In this document: piece after piece, positions 42,379 through 50,358 of the stretch
How the letters are laid out: every line of letters begins with the position of its first letter
Numbering within the stretch: position 1 is the first letter of the stretch
NCBI GenBank assembly: GCA_963695375.1
Contig: OY968767.1
Location: forward strand, 992,001-1,056,000
Reading direction: 5' to 3'
Length of the DNA stretch: 64,000 bases
Source: JACCVL01 sp963695375
Lineage (GTDB): Bacteria > Actinomycetota > Actinomycetes > Propionibacteriales > Nocardioidaceae
Notes under the pieces: generated by a model
Told to the model about the DNA's origin: nothing
Databases searched by the model: none
The model's input: only the letters and a program-made list of their open reading frames with translations
Program-made: the position numbers and the translations under genes

Positions 42379-42454
42379 GCGCTCGTAGCTCAACGGATAG
42401 AGCATCTGACTACGGATCAGAAGGTTGGGGGTTCGAATCCCTCCGAGCGCGCCA
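42379..42454 (+). tRNA. tRNA-Arg(ACG)
   Basis: 76 nt with encoded CCA. Acceptor GCGCTCG/CGAGCGC is perfect, the D arm is TAGCTCAACGGATAGAGCA, anticodon loop CTACGGA gives ACG (A34 is deaminated to inosine by TadA, encoded at 54786), and the T loop is GGTTCGAATCC. Confidence 0.96.
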
Positions 42455-42468
42455 GCAGACCGCGGCCG

Positions 42469-43050
42469 TCACGCCGGCTCATAGTCGAGCTGCACGACGC
42501 CGGTGACCGTCTGGCTGCAGCGGGTCAGCCGCAGCGGTCGAGGCTGCGGCAGGTCTCGGAAGAGCCGCTTGCCGGTGCCGAGCAGGAGTGGGTGCACGAA
42601 CAGCCTGAAGCCGTCCACGAGATCGCGGTGCAGCAGTTCGGCCACCAGCATGCCGCTGCCGAGCACCACGATGGTGCCCTCGCCGTGCAGCTTCAGCTCC
42701 CGCACGGCCGGCTCGAGGTCCGCCTCAAGTACGGTGGCGTTGGCCCAGTCGAGCGTGGTCAGCGTCCGCGAAGCCACGTGCTTCGGGGTTGCGTTCAGGT
42801 GTGCGGCCATCGGGTTGGTGTCCGGCTGGGTCGGCCAGAAGCCGCGCAGCTTTTCGTACGTCCTGCGTCCGAACAGGTAGGCCGACGTGGACTGCAGGCT
42901 CTCCGAGGCACTGCGCTGCTGGTCGGCACTGGAGTAGGGCGCCGCCCACCCCCCGTGCTCGAAGCCGCCGTCGCGGTCCTCGTCGGCCGATCCCAGTCCC
43001 TGCATGACTCCGTCGAGAGTCAGGAACTCCACGACGACCAGTTTGCGCAT
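42469..43050 (-). CDS. Dihydrofolate reductase/RibD C-terminal family protein
   Basis: 193 residues. ATG 43050 is chosen because GAGGAG lies 8 nt upstream. It matches the RibD-C/DHFR-like fold: RKLVVVEFLTLDGVMQG at the start, AYLFGRRTYEKLRGFWP near 60, VLGSGMLVAELLHRDLVDGF near 128 and PLLLGTGKRLF near 155. Such stand-alone proteins are probable NADPH reductases of unknown substrate. Not thymidylate-cycle DHFR, whose folate Asp/Glu signature is missing. Confidence 0.87.
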   Translation of the reverse strand: MRKLVVVEFLTLDGVMQGLGSADEDRDGGFEHGGWAAPYSSADQQRSASESLQSTSAYLFGRRTYEKLRGFWPTQPDTNPMAAHLNATPKHVASRTLTTLDWANATVLEADLEPAVRELKLHGEGTIVVLGSGMLVAELLHRDLVDGFRLFVHPLLLGTGKRLFRDLPQPRPLRLTRCSQTVTGVVQLDYEPA

Positions 43051-43200
43051 CTGCTCGCTCCTCGACAGCCGGGCACACCCTCGCGGCGCTCGCGTGTCGT
43101 GACCCGACCGATCAGGCTGAGCCGCCGGTGCAGCGTCCCATGCCGGAGTCATGACCTCTGAGGGGGCGCGAGCCGTGTGCGCTCCTGGGGGACAGTGTCC

Positions 43201-44040
43201 TCAGAGGTGGTCGACGGACTCGCAGCTTTGGGCGATCCGGTCGGCGCCGTCGGCCATCGCGCGGTCGTGGCCGTTCCCGCAGAGCACGAAGTCGGCACCC
43301 ACACCGCCTCGAAGCCGGTCGTTCCCGTCCCCGCCCCACAGCCGGTCGGCTCCCTCCCCGCCGTGGACCCGGTCGCGCCCCTCGACGGCGACAACGTCGT
43401 CGTTGCCCGAGCCGCCCAGCACCACGTCGTTGCCGAGCCCGGGCCGGATCCAGTCGTTGCCGCCACCACCCCAGACGCGGTCGCGACCGGAGTAGCCGTT
43501 GAAGAAGTCCGGTCCCGCCCCGAAGCGGGCGACATCGTGGCCCTTGTCGCCCAGCACGGTCACGGCGAACGTGGCGGGCAGGGTGGAGACGTCGGTGTAG
43601 TCGTTGCCCAGCCGCGGCCAGATCTCGATCAGCAACGGCCGGCGCTCGCTGATGTCGCCGGGGACCCGGCACACCGCGGCGATCCCCACCTTGACCCGCT
43701 TCCGCTGACAGGCGGGCGTACGCCGCTTGAACGACTCGGTGCCGGTGTCGACGAAACGCAGCTTGCCGTTGACCAGGCTCACCTCGAGGTGGCTGTCCTG
43801 CTGACCGGTGCGGAAGAGGTACCCGAGCCTGGTGCGGGTGAGCATGGCCTTGTCCTTCAGCGGAATGAAGGTGCCCTGACCCATCAGCTCGGTGGTGAAG
43901 TTGTACGGCGGCCCGGCGTTCGCACCGGCCGGCCCTCCGCCGCCGTTCGCTGCGCCGGCACCTGCGGCAGCCAGGGCGGCCGTCGCGACGAGGGCAAGGG
44001 CGGGGCGGGTGATCCGGGTGATCCGGGTGATCCGTCGCAT
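43201..44040 (-). CDS. Secreted RTX-like calcium-binding repeat protein
   Basis: 279 residues. The N-terminus has a 3-fold RIT repeat then a signal peptide (LALVATAALAAAGAGA). After a unique beta domain (about 45-190, with Cys near 115 and 125), five RTX nonapeptides follow (GGGGNDWIR, GGSGNDDVV, GGEGADRLW, GGDGNDRLR, GGVGADFVL), which wind into a calcium-loaded beta-roll. There is no type I secretion operon, as usual for a monoderm with a Sec signal. AAGGAG lies 8 nt before the ATG. Function unknown. Confidence 0.82.
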   Translation of the reverse strand: MRRITRITRITRPALALVATAALAAAGAGAANGGGGPAGANAGPPYNFTTELMGQGTFIPLKDKAMLTRTRLGYLFRTGQQDSHLEVSLVNGKLRFVDTGTESFKRRTPACQRKRVKVGIAAVCRVPGDISERRPLLIEIWPRLGNDYTDVSTLPATFAVTVLGDKGHDVARFGAGPDFFNGYSGRDRVWGGGGNDWIRPGLGNDVVLGGSGNDDVVAVEGRDRVHGGEGADRLWGGDGNDRLRGGVGADFVLCGNGHDRAMADGADRIAQSCESVDHL

Positions 44041-44110
44041 TTCAGTGGCTCCTTGCGCGCCTGCCTGGGCGCCCCATCGGTGATCCTCTGTGATCGATCA
44101 GTAACGGAGG

Positions 44111-44139
44111 GTTATACACCCGGGCAGGAGATGACACAA
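44111..44139 (-). promoter_or_regulatory. Vegetative-type promoter of the RTX-like gene
   Basis: On the minus strand TTGTGT, 17 nt, TATAAC. This is the best full -35/-10 pair in the window. It would give a leader of about 65 nt that contains the palindrome TGATCGATCA (44091-44100) right at the transcription start. Confidence 0.6.
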
Positions 44140-44165
44140 AGTGATCGAAGGTCGCACAGGGTCAT

Positions 44166-44885
44166 CTAGCCGAGGCGGGTGAGCCAAGGGGTGACGTCGA
44201 CCAGGCCGTTCGGCTGAGCCGCGACCCACGCGGCGAGCTCAGGCAGGACCCGGACGACGGCGGCCCGGACCACGGGCTGCCCGTCGGCCCCGACCGAGGT
44301 CGCGACCTCGTAGACGCCCCACACCGCTGCCGTGTCGTCGAGCACGCGCCGCGTCGCTCGGATCTGCTCGGCGCTGTACCGGCTGCGGACCAGGCAGAGC
44401 CGGTCGCCGTACCGCGCGGTCAGCGCCGCGACGACGGCCGCGGGGTCCATCGCCGCGACCACCACCACCGGCTGCGCTCCGGCCGGCCGGAACACCGCGA
44501 GGCTGCTCACCGCCCCGGAGGCGAGCAGGTCCTCCGGCGGGCCGGGCAGCGGGCCGTCCCCGGTCGGCCAGCCGCCAGGCGGCGGTGGGCAGGGTGGCCG
44601 CGTCAGCAACGGCGCGAGGTCCGGGGCCGGGGTCGGCGGGAGGCCGAGCAGCCTTCGTACCTGCACGGCCTCGACCTGCCACTCACCCTCGACGCGCATC
44701 CGGGCATCCGGGGTGAGGTGGCCGCCCCGCAGCGGGACCCCGAACGGTGGCCGCGCGCCGGAGTCGGAGTCGCCGAGCGGCACGGGGAGCGTTGGCGCGA
44801 GCCACCAGCCCTCGGCACCGGCGACCACCTGCCCGTCGGCCGTCACCGCATCGCCGGCATGCAGCACGGCTCGAGACAGGTCCAT
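44166..44885 (-). CDS. Hypothetical protein
   Basis: 239 residues, ATG 44885. A soluble protein with a Pro-rich centre (about 90-115) and an alpha/beta C-terminal part (SLAVFRPAGAQPVVVVAAMDP; LCLVRSRYSAEQIRATRRVL). No signal peptide, membrane helix or recognised domain. It is read away from the S1 protease gene. Codon use is like its neighbours. I do not recognise its family. Confidence 0.65.
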   Translation of the reverse strand: MDLSRAVLHAGDAVTADGQVVAGAEGWWLAPTLPVPLGDSDSGARPPFGVPLRGGHLTPDARMRVEGEWQVEAVQVRRLLGLPPTPAPDLAPLLTRPPCPPPPGGWPTGDGPLPGPPEDLLASGAVSSLAVFRPAGAQPVVVVAAMDPAAVVAALTARYGDRLCLVRSRYSAEQIRATRRVLDDTAAVWGVYEVATSVGADGQPVVRAAVVRVLPELAAWVAAQPNGLVDVTPWLTRLG

Positions 44886-44892
44886 GCCGGGC

Positions 44893-44898
44893 AGTCTG
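44893..44898 (-). promoter_or_regulatory. -10 hexamer of the hypothetical gene at 44166
   Basis: CAGACT on the minus strand ends 7 nt before ATG 44885. Confidence 0.4.
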
Positions 44899-44941
44899 CC
44901 TCGAACGACTGATTTGCACTAAGTGACGATTTGACTACCCC

Positions 44942-44970
44942 TTGTCATATTTTGGCAGCCGGTCCAGACT
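44942..44970 (+). promoter_or_regulatory. Possible promoter of the S1 protease gene
   Basis: TTGTCA, 17 nt, CAGACT, about 100 nt upstream of the GTG. The surrounding 60 nt are unusually AT-rich (TTTGCACTAAG, TGTCATATTTTGG). Confidence 0.35.
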
Positions 44971-45078
44971 CCTCGATGGCTCGGGGGGCCAGCACGGCTG
45001 ACCTGCTGCACCTCGCGGCGACATCCCGAGTCGGGCCCTCCGACCGGTGGGCTCATCCATCGACGAAGGGACACCCCC

Positions 45079-46152
45079 GTGAGGTCGACACCGCTGTCAC
45101 CGCGCCGGGCCGCTACGGCCGTCGCCATCACCGCCTTGACCGGCGCCGCGCTGCTCACCGCACCCCAGGTGAGCGCGGCGCCGGCCGGACCCTCGGCCAA
45201 GGCTGACGACTCCCGCGTCAGCGCCAAGGAGGCCACCGCGCTGTCCCGCCAGCTGGGCTCCCGCTCGGCCGGTGTGTACCGGGACCGCGCCAGCGGCCGG
45301 ATGGTGGTGGCAGTCACCGGCCGCGCCGCCGCCGAGCGGGTCCGCAGTGCCGGCGCCGTCGCCAGGGTGGTCGAGCACAGCGCCGCCGAGCTGGCTCGCG
45401 TCCGCCGCGCGCTGGACCGGCGGGCCTCGATCACCGGGACCGCGTGGGCGACCAACCCGGTCACGAACCGGGTGGTCGTCGCCGCCGACCGCACGGTGCA
45501 GCGCGCCGAGCTCGCTCGGGTGCGCGCCGTCACCTCCCGGTTCGGCGACGCCGCGACCGTCCGCCGGGTGGACGGCCGGTTCCGCACCACCATCTCCGGC
45601 GGCGAGGCGATCTACGGCGGAGGCAGCCGCTGCTCACTGGGCTTCAACGTGCGCAGCTCCAGCGGCACGCAGTACTTCCTCACCGCCGGCCACTGCACCA
45701 ACCTGTCGTCGTCGTGGTCCAGTGCCACGACCTACCTCGGTCCGCGCGCGGGCACCAGCTTCCCGGGCAACGACTACGGCATCGTCCGGTACGACAGCAC
45801 GGTGTCTCGGCCGGGGAACGTGTACCTCTACAACGGCACGTACCGGGACATCACCAGCGCGGGTAACGCCTACGTCGGCCAGTCGGTGACCCGCAGCGGC
45901 AGCACCACCGGCGTGCGCAGTGGCACGGTGCAGGCGCTGAACGCGACCGTGAACTACCCGCAGGGCACCGTCTACGGGCTGATCAAGACCACCGTCTGCG
46001 CCGAGGGTGGCGACAGCGGCGGCTCGCTGTTCGCCGGCAGCACCGCGCTCGGACTGACCTCTGGCGGGAACGGCAACTGCACGGTCGGCGGCACGACGTA
46101 CTTCCAGCCGGTGACCGAGGCGCTCAGCGTCTACGGCGTCAGCGTCTACTAA
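45079..46152 (+). CDS. Secreted S1 serine protease (streptogrisin/alpha-lytic type)
   Basis: 357 residues, GTG with GAAGGGAC upstream. A signal peptide (AATAVAITALTGAALLTAPQVSA) and a charged propeptide (about 40-170) precede the chymotrypsin-like domain. Catalytic residues are His205 (TAGHC), Asp232 (NDYGIV) and Ser313 (GGDSGG). Cys pairs fit the two disulfides of streptogrisins. The mature form should start near ISGGEAIYGGG. It is an extracellular endopeptidase; secretion probably by Sec or Tat (no clear twin-Arg motif beyond PRRAA). Confidence 0.93.
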   Translation: MRSTPLSPRRAATAVAITALTGAALLTAPQVSAAPAGPSAKADDSRVSAKEATALSRQLGSRSAGVYRDRASGRMVVAVTGRAAAERVRSAGAVARVVEHSAAELARVRRALDRRASITGTAWATNPVTNRVVVAADRTVQRAELARVRAVTSRFGDAATVRRVDGRFRTTISGGEAIYGGGSRCSLGFNVRSSSGTQYFLTAGHCTNLSSSWSSATTYLGPRAGTSFPGNDYGIVRYDSTVSRPGNVYLYNGTYRDITSAGNAYVGQSVTRSGSTTGVRSGTVQALNATVNYPQGTVYGLIKTTVCAEGGDSGGSLFAGSTALGLTSGGNGNCTVGGTTYFQPVTEALSVYGVSVY

Positions 46153-46199
46153 CCCCTCACGCAAGAACGCGTCCACGGCCCCGCAAGGAAGAAGGAGGT

Positions 46200-46251
46200 C
46201 ACGATCCGCGACTTTTGCCGGCAAGCCGGTCTGCAAAAGTCGCGGATCGTG
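46200..46251. repeat. 19-bp perfect inverted repeat of the GCARAAGTCGCGGATCGT family
   Basis: The left arm 46200-46218 and the right arm 46233-46251 are exact reverse complements around a 14-nt loop that contains a small CCGGC/GCCGG stem. It lies between two convergent stops (protease +, ligase -), where it could act as a bidirectional terminator. The same core recurs at 46274 and at 50106-50302. Confidence 0.92.
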
Positions 46252-46273
46252 GCGTCGGGGGGCGGGCGGTGCG

Positions 46274-46291
46274 GCAGAAGTCGCGGATCGT
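46274..46291 (+). repeat. Extra single copy of the GCARAAGTCGCGGATCGT repeat
   Basis: GCAGAAGTCGCGGATCGT in direct orientation, 23 nt after the hairpin. It is the GCAGAA variant found in the array at 50157-50302 rather than the GCAAAA form of the adjacent hairpin. Confidence 0.9.
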
Positions 46292-46314
46292 CACCGATGA
46301 GAGTGGGGCGGGGG

Positions 46315-47496
46315 TCAGTCGAGGCGCAGGCAGTGCAGCAGCCGGTGGGCCGTGCCCCCGCCCTGCTCCTCGGCGATCCCCAGCGCGGTGCTCACGTCCA
46401 GGTCGTCCAGCAGCGCCTCGAGCATCGCGTCATCGGCCGCGTCATCGGCCGCGTCACCGGCCGTGTCGCCGCCGCTGTCGGAGCCGGCCGACCGGCCAGC
46501 CGCCACCCGCAGCCGCTCCAGCCGGTCTGCCGCGGCCCGCAGCCCGTCCGGCGCGTACTCCCAGGGCTGGTCCCAGCGCCGGTCGATCAGCATCAGCCGC
46601 ACGGCCTGCGGGGAGTGCTCGTGCAGCAGCTCGTCGACCAGCACCAGGTTCTGCGTGCTCTTGGCCATCTTGGCGCCGCCGACACTCACGGTGCCGACGT
46701 TCAGGTGCGCCCGGGCCAGCGGCACGCCACTGACCGCCGCCACCATCGCCTCCTGGTACGCGTGGTGCGGGAAGGCCAGGTCCGCCCCACCCGCCAGCAC
46801 GTCGATCCGGGCTCCGAGCGTGGCCACCGTCATCGCCGAGCACTCGGCGTGCCAGCCCGGCCGGCCCCAGCCCCACGGGCTCGGCCAGGCCGGGTCGTCC
46901 GGGCCGGAGCGCTGCCACACCGGCACGTCGAAGGCGCCGTCGTGCCGGTCGTGGTCCGGCGCTCCGCCGAACTCGCGCAGCAGCCGCCGCGCCTCGTCCG
47001 GCCCGACCCCCGCGGCCGCCGGCACGTCGTCACCGCGGAAGATCACCGACCCGTCCCGCTCATAGGCCGCGCCGGCGGCCAACAGCGCCGCGGCCAGCGT
47101 GACCACGTGCTCGACGTGCCGGGCCGCCCGCGGGCTGTGGTCCGGCTCGCGCACCCGCAGTGCTGCCAGGTCGTGCCCGAACTGGTACTCGTGCACCGCC
47201 GCGAACCGGTCGTAGCGCTGGCCGGACTCGGCGGCCGCTCGCGTCAGCACGTCGTCGACGTCGGTGACATTCCGCGCGGTCACCACCTCGGCACCCGCCA
47301 ACCGCATCACCGCCAGCGCCACGTCGGCCCAGACCAGGGTCGCGGCGTGCCCGAGGTGGGTCACGTCGTACGGCGTGATGCCGCAGACGTACATCCGGGT
47401 CGGCCGGAGCAGCGGCAGCGACCGACCGCCCAGGCGCAGTCGCGCGGTCCGCAGCGGCCCGCGGTCGGTGATCGGCGGCCGGGCGATCGCGTCCAT
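46315..47496 (-). CDS. MshC-like cysteine ligase (cysteinyl-tRNA synthetase fold)
   Basis: 393 residues, ATG 47496. A class I synthetase core: zinc Cys and HIGH-like loop in MYVCGITPYDVTHLGHAAT (about 35-53), second zinc Cys in GWHAECSAM, His in FPHH, and KMAKS in place of KMSKS. CGITPYD and the absence of the fourth zinc ligand (Glu) favour MshC, which joins cysteine to glucosaminyl-inositol in mycothiol synthesis, over a true CysRS; the length also fits. A CysRS-derived paralogue of other function cannot be excluded. Divergent from the F420-reductase gene. Confidence 0.75.
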   Translation of the reverse strand: MDAIARPPITDRGPLRTARLRLGGRSLPLLRPTRMYVCGITPYDVTHLGHAATLVWADVALAVMRLAGAEVVTARNVTDVDDVLTRAAAESGQRYDRFAAVHEYQFGHDLAALRVREPDHSPRAARHVEHVVTLAAALLAAGAAYERDGSVIFRGDDVPAAAGVGPDEARRLLREFGGAPDHDRHDGAFDVPVWQRSGPDDPAWPSPWGWGRPGWHAECSAMTVATLGARIDVLAGGADLAFPHHAYQEAMVAAVSGVPLARAHLNVGTVSVGGAKMAKSTQNLVLVDELLHEHSPQAVRLMLIDRRWDQPWEYAPDGLRAAADRLERLRVAAGRSAGSDSGGDTAGDAADDAADDAMLEALLDDLDVSTALGIAEEQGGGTAHRLLHCLRLD

Positions 47497-47566
47497 GCCA
47501 CCATCATGCCGTGGTGTCCCGCGCATCCTCGACCGCGTGCGCCGCCCACCTTCCGAGGGAGGACAG

Positions 47567-48226
47567 ATGGCCGGCTCGGCTACGTCGCAGCGGATTGCCG
47601 TCCTCGGCACCGGCTCGGTCGGCAGCACGCTGGCCCGGGCGCTCGCCGGCGTCGGTCACGACGTCGTCGTCGGGACGCGTGACCCCGACGCCCTGGCCGC
47701 GGACAGACGGCAGGCGCTGACTCCGCTTCGGCTGGCGCCCTTCCGCGAGGCGGTCGACGGGGCCGATGTCGTCGTCGATGCCCTGAGCGGTGAGCACGCG
47801 GTGGCGGTGTTCACCGAGCTGGGTGACGCGCTCGCCGGTGCCGTCGTGCTGGACGTCGCGAACCCGCTGGACTTCTCCGCCGGCCTGCCGCCGACGCTGC
47901 GCGTCAAGGACACCGACTCGCTCGCCGAACAGGTCCAGCGGGCCTGTCCAGCCGCCCGGGTCGTCAAGACGCTGAACACCGTCAACGCTGCGGTGATGGT
48001 GGACCCCGCCGCCGTCGGTGCGGGCGACACCACGGTGTTCGTGGCCGGCGACGACCCCGCTGCCCGGGACGTGGTGGCCGGGTTGCTCGGCCAGCTCGGC
48101 TGGCGCGACGTGCTGGACCTCGGTGACCTGACCGCGGCGCGCGGCCTGGAGATGTGGCTGCCGCTGTGGGTTCGGCTGATGCAGACGCTGGGCACGCCGC
48201 AGTTCAACCTGCGCATCGTCCGCTGA
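47567..48226 (+). CDS. NADPH-dependent F420 reductase-like protein
   Basis: 219 residues; ATG 47567 follows GAGGGAGG. The N-terminal NADP-binding loop AVLGTGSVGSTLARALAGVG and VVGTRDP (Thr-Arg for the 2'-phosphate) match F420:NADP oxidoreductase family proteins. Other blocks are VVVDALSGEH, VLDVANPLDF, VVKTLNTVNAAVMVDP and FVAGDDPAARDVV. Without the F420 site proven, it could be one of the many NAD(P)-binding relatives. Single gene. Confidence 0.82.
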   Translation: MAGSATSQRIAVLGTGSVGSTLARALAGVGHDVVVGTRDPDALAADRRQALTPLRLAPFREAVDGADVVVDALSGEHAVAVFTELGDALAGAVVLDVANPLDFSAGLPPTLRVKDTDSLAEQVQRACPAARVVKTLNTVNAAVMVDPAAVGAGDTTVFVAGDDPAARDVVAGLLGQLGWRDVLDLGDLTAARGLEMWLPLWVRLMQTLGTPQFNLRIVR

Positions 48227-48322
48227 GCCGGCCGGAGCCCTGACCACGCCGGCGAGACCGGCTCGATGACCGGCTCGTGACCACTAGCCGGGGGGCGGGT
48301 CCGGCACTGCGACGATGAGGTC

Positions 48323-49021
48323 ATGTCGTTCCTGCTGCGGGTCGAGCTGCCGGACGTACCGGGCTCGCTCGGTGCGCTGGCCACGACGTTGGGCGCCGCG
48401 GGTGCCGACATCCAGGCGATCGAGATCGTCGAGCACCGGTCGCCCGGCAACGCCGTCGACGACGTGCTGCTGGACCTCCCCAGCACGGTGCTGCCGGACG
48501 CCCTGGTGTCGGCGTGTAACCAGCTGGAGAGCGTCCGGGTGCTGTGGATCTCCCGCTACACCGCCGGGGCCAGCCTGCGGATGGACCTGGAGTTGGTCGA
48601 GGCGATGACGCAGGACCCGTCCCGCGCGGTGGAACGCCTGGTCGAGCTGCTGCCGCAGACGCTGCGGTGTGACTGGGCGATGGTGGTCCGGGCAGACATC
48701 CGGCAGACCGCGGTGGACGGGGCGGACCGGCCGTCCACCGAGGTCGCCGCCGCGGAGGTCGTCGTGGCCACCGCGAGCGCTCCAGACCTCCCCGCCGACG
48801 TCGGCGGCTGGTTCGGCGTGACACGGACCCGACGCCTGGTCGAGCACTCCGCCTGGGAGGGAACCGTGCTCGCCGCGGCCCCGCTGGCCGACGACGTGGC
48901 GCTGGTCTTCGGCCGGCGGGGCGGGCCAGAGATCCTGGACTCCGAGCTCGCCCGGCTCGGGCATCTCGGCGGTCTGGCCGGCTCGATCCGCGCCGGGGTC
49001 GCGCCGCCCGGGAGGGTCTGA
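48323..49021 (+). CDS. ACT-domain regulatory protein
   Basis: 232 residues. The N-terminus is an ACT domain (LLRVELPDVPGSLGALATTLGAAGADIQAIEIVEH), expected to bind an amino acid. The C-terminal part (about 95-225) is a GAF-like alpha/beta region of unknown role, with no DNA-binding motif. GACGAT ends 6 nt before ATG 48323. It stands between the F420 reductase and menB genes; target unknown. Confidence 0.78.
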   Translation: MSFLLRVELPDVPGSLGALATTLGAAGADIQAIEIVEHRSPGNAVDDVLLDLPSTVLPDALVSACNQLESVRVLWISRYTAGASLRMDLELVEAMTQDPSRAVERLVELLPQTLRCDWAMVVRADIRQTAVDGADRPSTEVAAAEVVVATASAPDLPADVGGWFGVTRTRRLVEHSAWEGTVLAAAPLADDVALVFGRRGGPEILDSELARLGHLGGLAGSIRAGVAPPGRV

Positions 49022-49087
49022 CCGGTCTGGCCAACCCGGGCCTGCCCGCTCAGGGCGGCCCGAGGGTGCCCCGCCGGCGTCGGCCGA

Positions 49088-49093
49088 CAGACT
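49088..49093 (+). promoter_or_regulatory. -10 hexamer of menB
   Basis: CAGACT ends 6 nt before ATG 49100. Confidence 0.45.
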
Positions 49094-49099
49094 GAGCCC

Positions 49100-50044
49100 A
49101 TGAGCGAGCAGACCGACCAGGTGTCGGCGACCTTCGACCCGGCGGCGTGGCGCGCGGTGCCCGGCTTCGAGGGGCTGACCGACCTCACCTACCACCGGGC
49201 GGTGGGCTCCGGGCCGGTCACCGGCACGGTCCGGATCGCCTTCGACCGGCCCGAGGTGCGCAACGCCTTCCGCCCGCAGACGGTGGACGAGCTGCTCGGC
49301 GTCCTCGAGCACGCCCGCGCGACGTCCGACGTGGGGTGCGTGCTGTTGACCGGCAACGGCCCGTCGCCGCGGGACGGCGGGTGGGCGTTCTGCTCCGGCG
49401 GGGACCAACGGATCCGCGGTCGCACCGGCTACGAGTACGCCGAGGGAGCGCCCGCCGGCCAGGCGCCCGCACCGGCGGACCGGGCGAGGCTGGCCCGGCT
49501 GCACATCCTGGAGTGCCAACGGCTGATCCGTTTCATGCCCAAGGTGGTCGTCGCGGTCGTGGGCGGCTGGGCCGCCGGCGGCGGTCACAGCCTGCACGTG
49601 GTGGCCGACCTGACCCTGGCGTCGGCCGAGCACGCTCGGTTCAAGCAGACCGATGCCGACGTGGCGAGCTTCGACGGCGGCTACGGCTCGGCGTACCTCG
49701 CCCGGCAGGTCGGGCAGAAGCGGGCCCGGGAGGTGTTCTTCCTCGGCCGCACCTATGACGCCGAGCAGGCCTACGAGATGGGCATGGTGAACGCCGTCGT
49801 CCCGCACGACCAGCTCGAGGCCACCGCACTGCAGTGGGCGGCCGAGATCAACGCCAAGAGCCCGACCGCGCAGCGGATGCTGAAGTACGCGTTCAACCTC
49901 GTCGACGACGGGCTGGTCGGGCAGCAGCTGTTCGCCGGGGAGGCGACCCGGCTGGCGTACATGACCGACGAGGCGGCCGAGGGGCGGGACGCGTTCCTGC
50001 AGAAGCGCGAGCCGGACTGGTCGGACTACCCCTGGCACTACTGA
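49100..50044 (+). CDS. menB: 1,4-dihydroxy-2-naphthoyl-CoA synthase
   Basis: 314 residues. It is a crotonase with MenB-specific loops: CSGGDQRIRGRTGYEYAEG (oxyanion hole plus the disordered active-site loop, about 97-115), the helix WAAGGGHSLHVVADL, and SFDGGYGSAYLARQVGQK, where the Asp/Ser/Tyr residues guide ring closure of succinylbenzoyl-CoA. The product leads to menaquinone. No other men genes are in the window. The direct-repeat array starts 62 nt after its stop. Confidence 0.94.
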   Translation: MSEQTDQVSATFDPAAWRAVPGFEGLTDLTYHRAVGSGPVTGTVRIAFDRPEVRNAFRPQTVDELLGVLEHARATSDVGCVLLTGNGPSPRDGGWAFCSGGDQRIRGRTGYEYAEGAPAGQAPAPADRARLARLHILECQRLIRFMPKVVVAVVGGWAAGGGHSLHVVADLTLASAEHARFKQTDADVASFDGGYGSAYLARQVGQKRAREVFFLGRTYDAEQAYEMGMVNAVVPHDQLEATALQWAAEINAKSPTAQRMLKYAFNLVDDGLVGQQLFAGEATRLAYMTDEAAEGRDAFLQKREPDWSDYPWHY

Positions 50045-50105
50045 CCCCCAACACCCCTCCCTCGCGCCACCCCACCCCCACCCCACCCCACCCCAACCCC
50101 ACCTC

Positions 50106-50126
50106 CACGATCCGCGACTTTTGCAG
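50106..50126 (-). repeat. Inverted copy of the GCARAAGTCGCGGATCGT repeat
   Basis: CACGATCCGCGACTTTTGC followed by AG, 62 nt after menB. It can pair with the first direct copy at 50157, making a hairpin with a 30-nt loop that may terminate menB transcription. Confidence 0.9.
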
Positions 50127-50156
50127 GGGTCGCTCGGCTCGGCGGCGGTGGATGGG

Positions 50157-50302
50157 CTGCAGAAGTCGCGGGTCGTGCGAGGGGGGTGCGCGCGGGGGGC
50201 TGCAGAAGTCGCGGATCGTGGGAGAGGGGGGGCGCGGGGGCTGCAGAAGTCGCGGATCGTGGGAGAGGGGGGCGCGGGGGGCTGCAGAAGTCGCGGATCG
50301 TG
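50157..50302 (+). repeat. Direct array of four GCARAAGTCGCGGATCGT repeats, 41-43-bp period
   Basis: Cores of 21 bp start at 50157, 50200, 50241 and 50282; the first differs by one base (GGGTCGTG). The spacers are about 20 bp, nearly identical, and G-rich (GGGAGAGGGGGGCGCGGGG), so they could form G-quadruplexes. Together with 50106 this fills the whole gap between menB and pntAA; no gene is seen in it. Confidence 0.93.
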
Positions 50303-50346
50303 GGAGGGGGCGGGGCGTGTCCGTGCGCCTGGCCGCGGCCGCGGCC

Positions 50347-50352
50347 TAGGGT
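50347..50352 (+). promoter_or_regulatory. -10 hexamer of the transhydrogenase operon
   Basis: TAGGGT ends 6 nt before GTG 50359, 45 nt after the last repeat core. Confidence 0.6.
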
Positions 50353-50358
50353 GCGGCC

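Noticed and set aside
43201..44040. RTX toxin with type I secretion
   Set aside because: The protein is small, has a Sec-type signal peptide, few repeats, no toxin domain and no secretion genes nearby.
50157..50302. CRISPR array (four direct repeats with regular spacing)
   Set aside because: The spacers are nearly identical and G-rich rather than unique. There are no cas genes, and the same core occurs singly and inverted at other sites.
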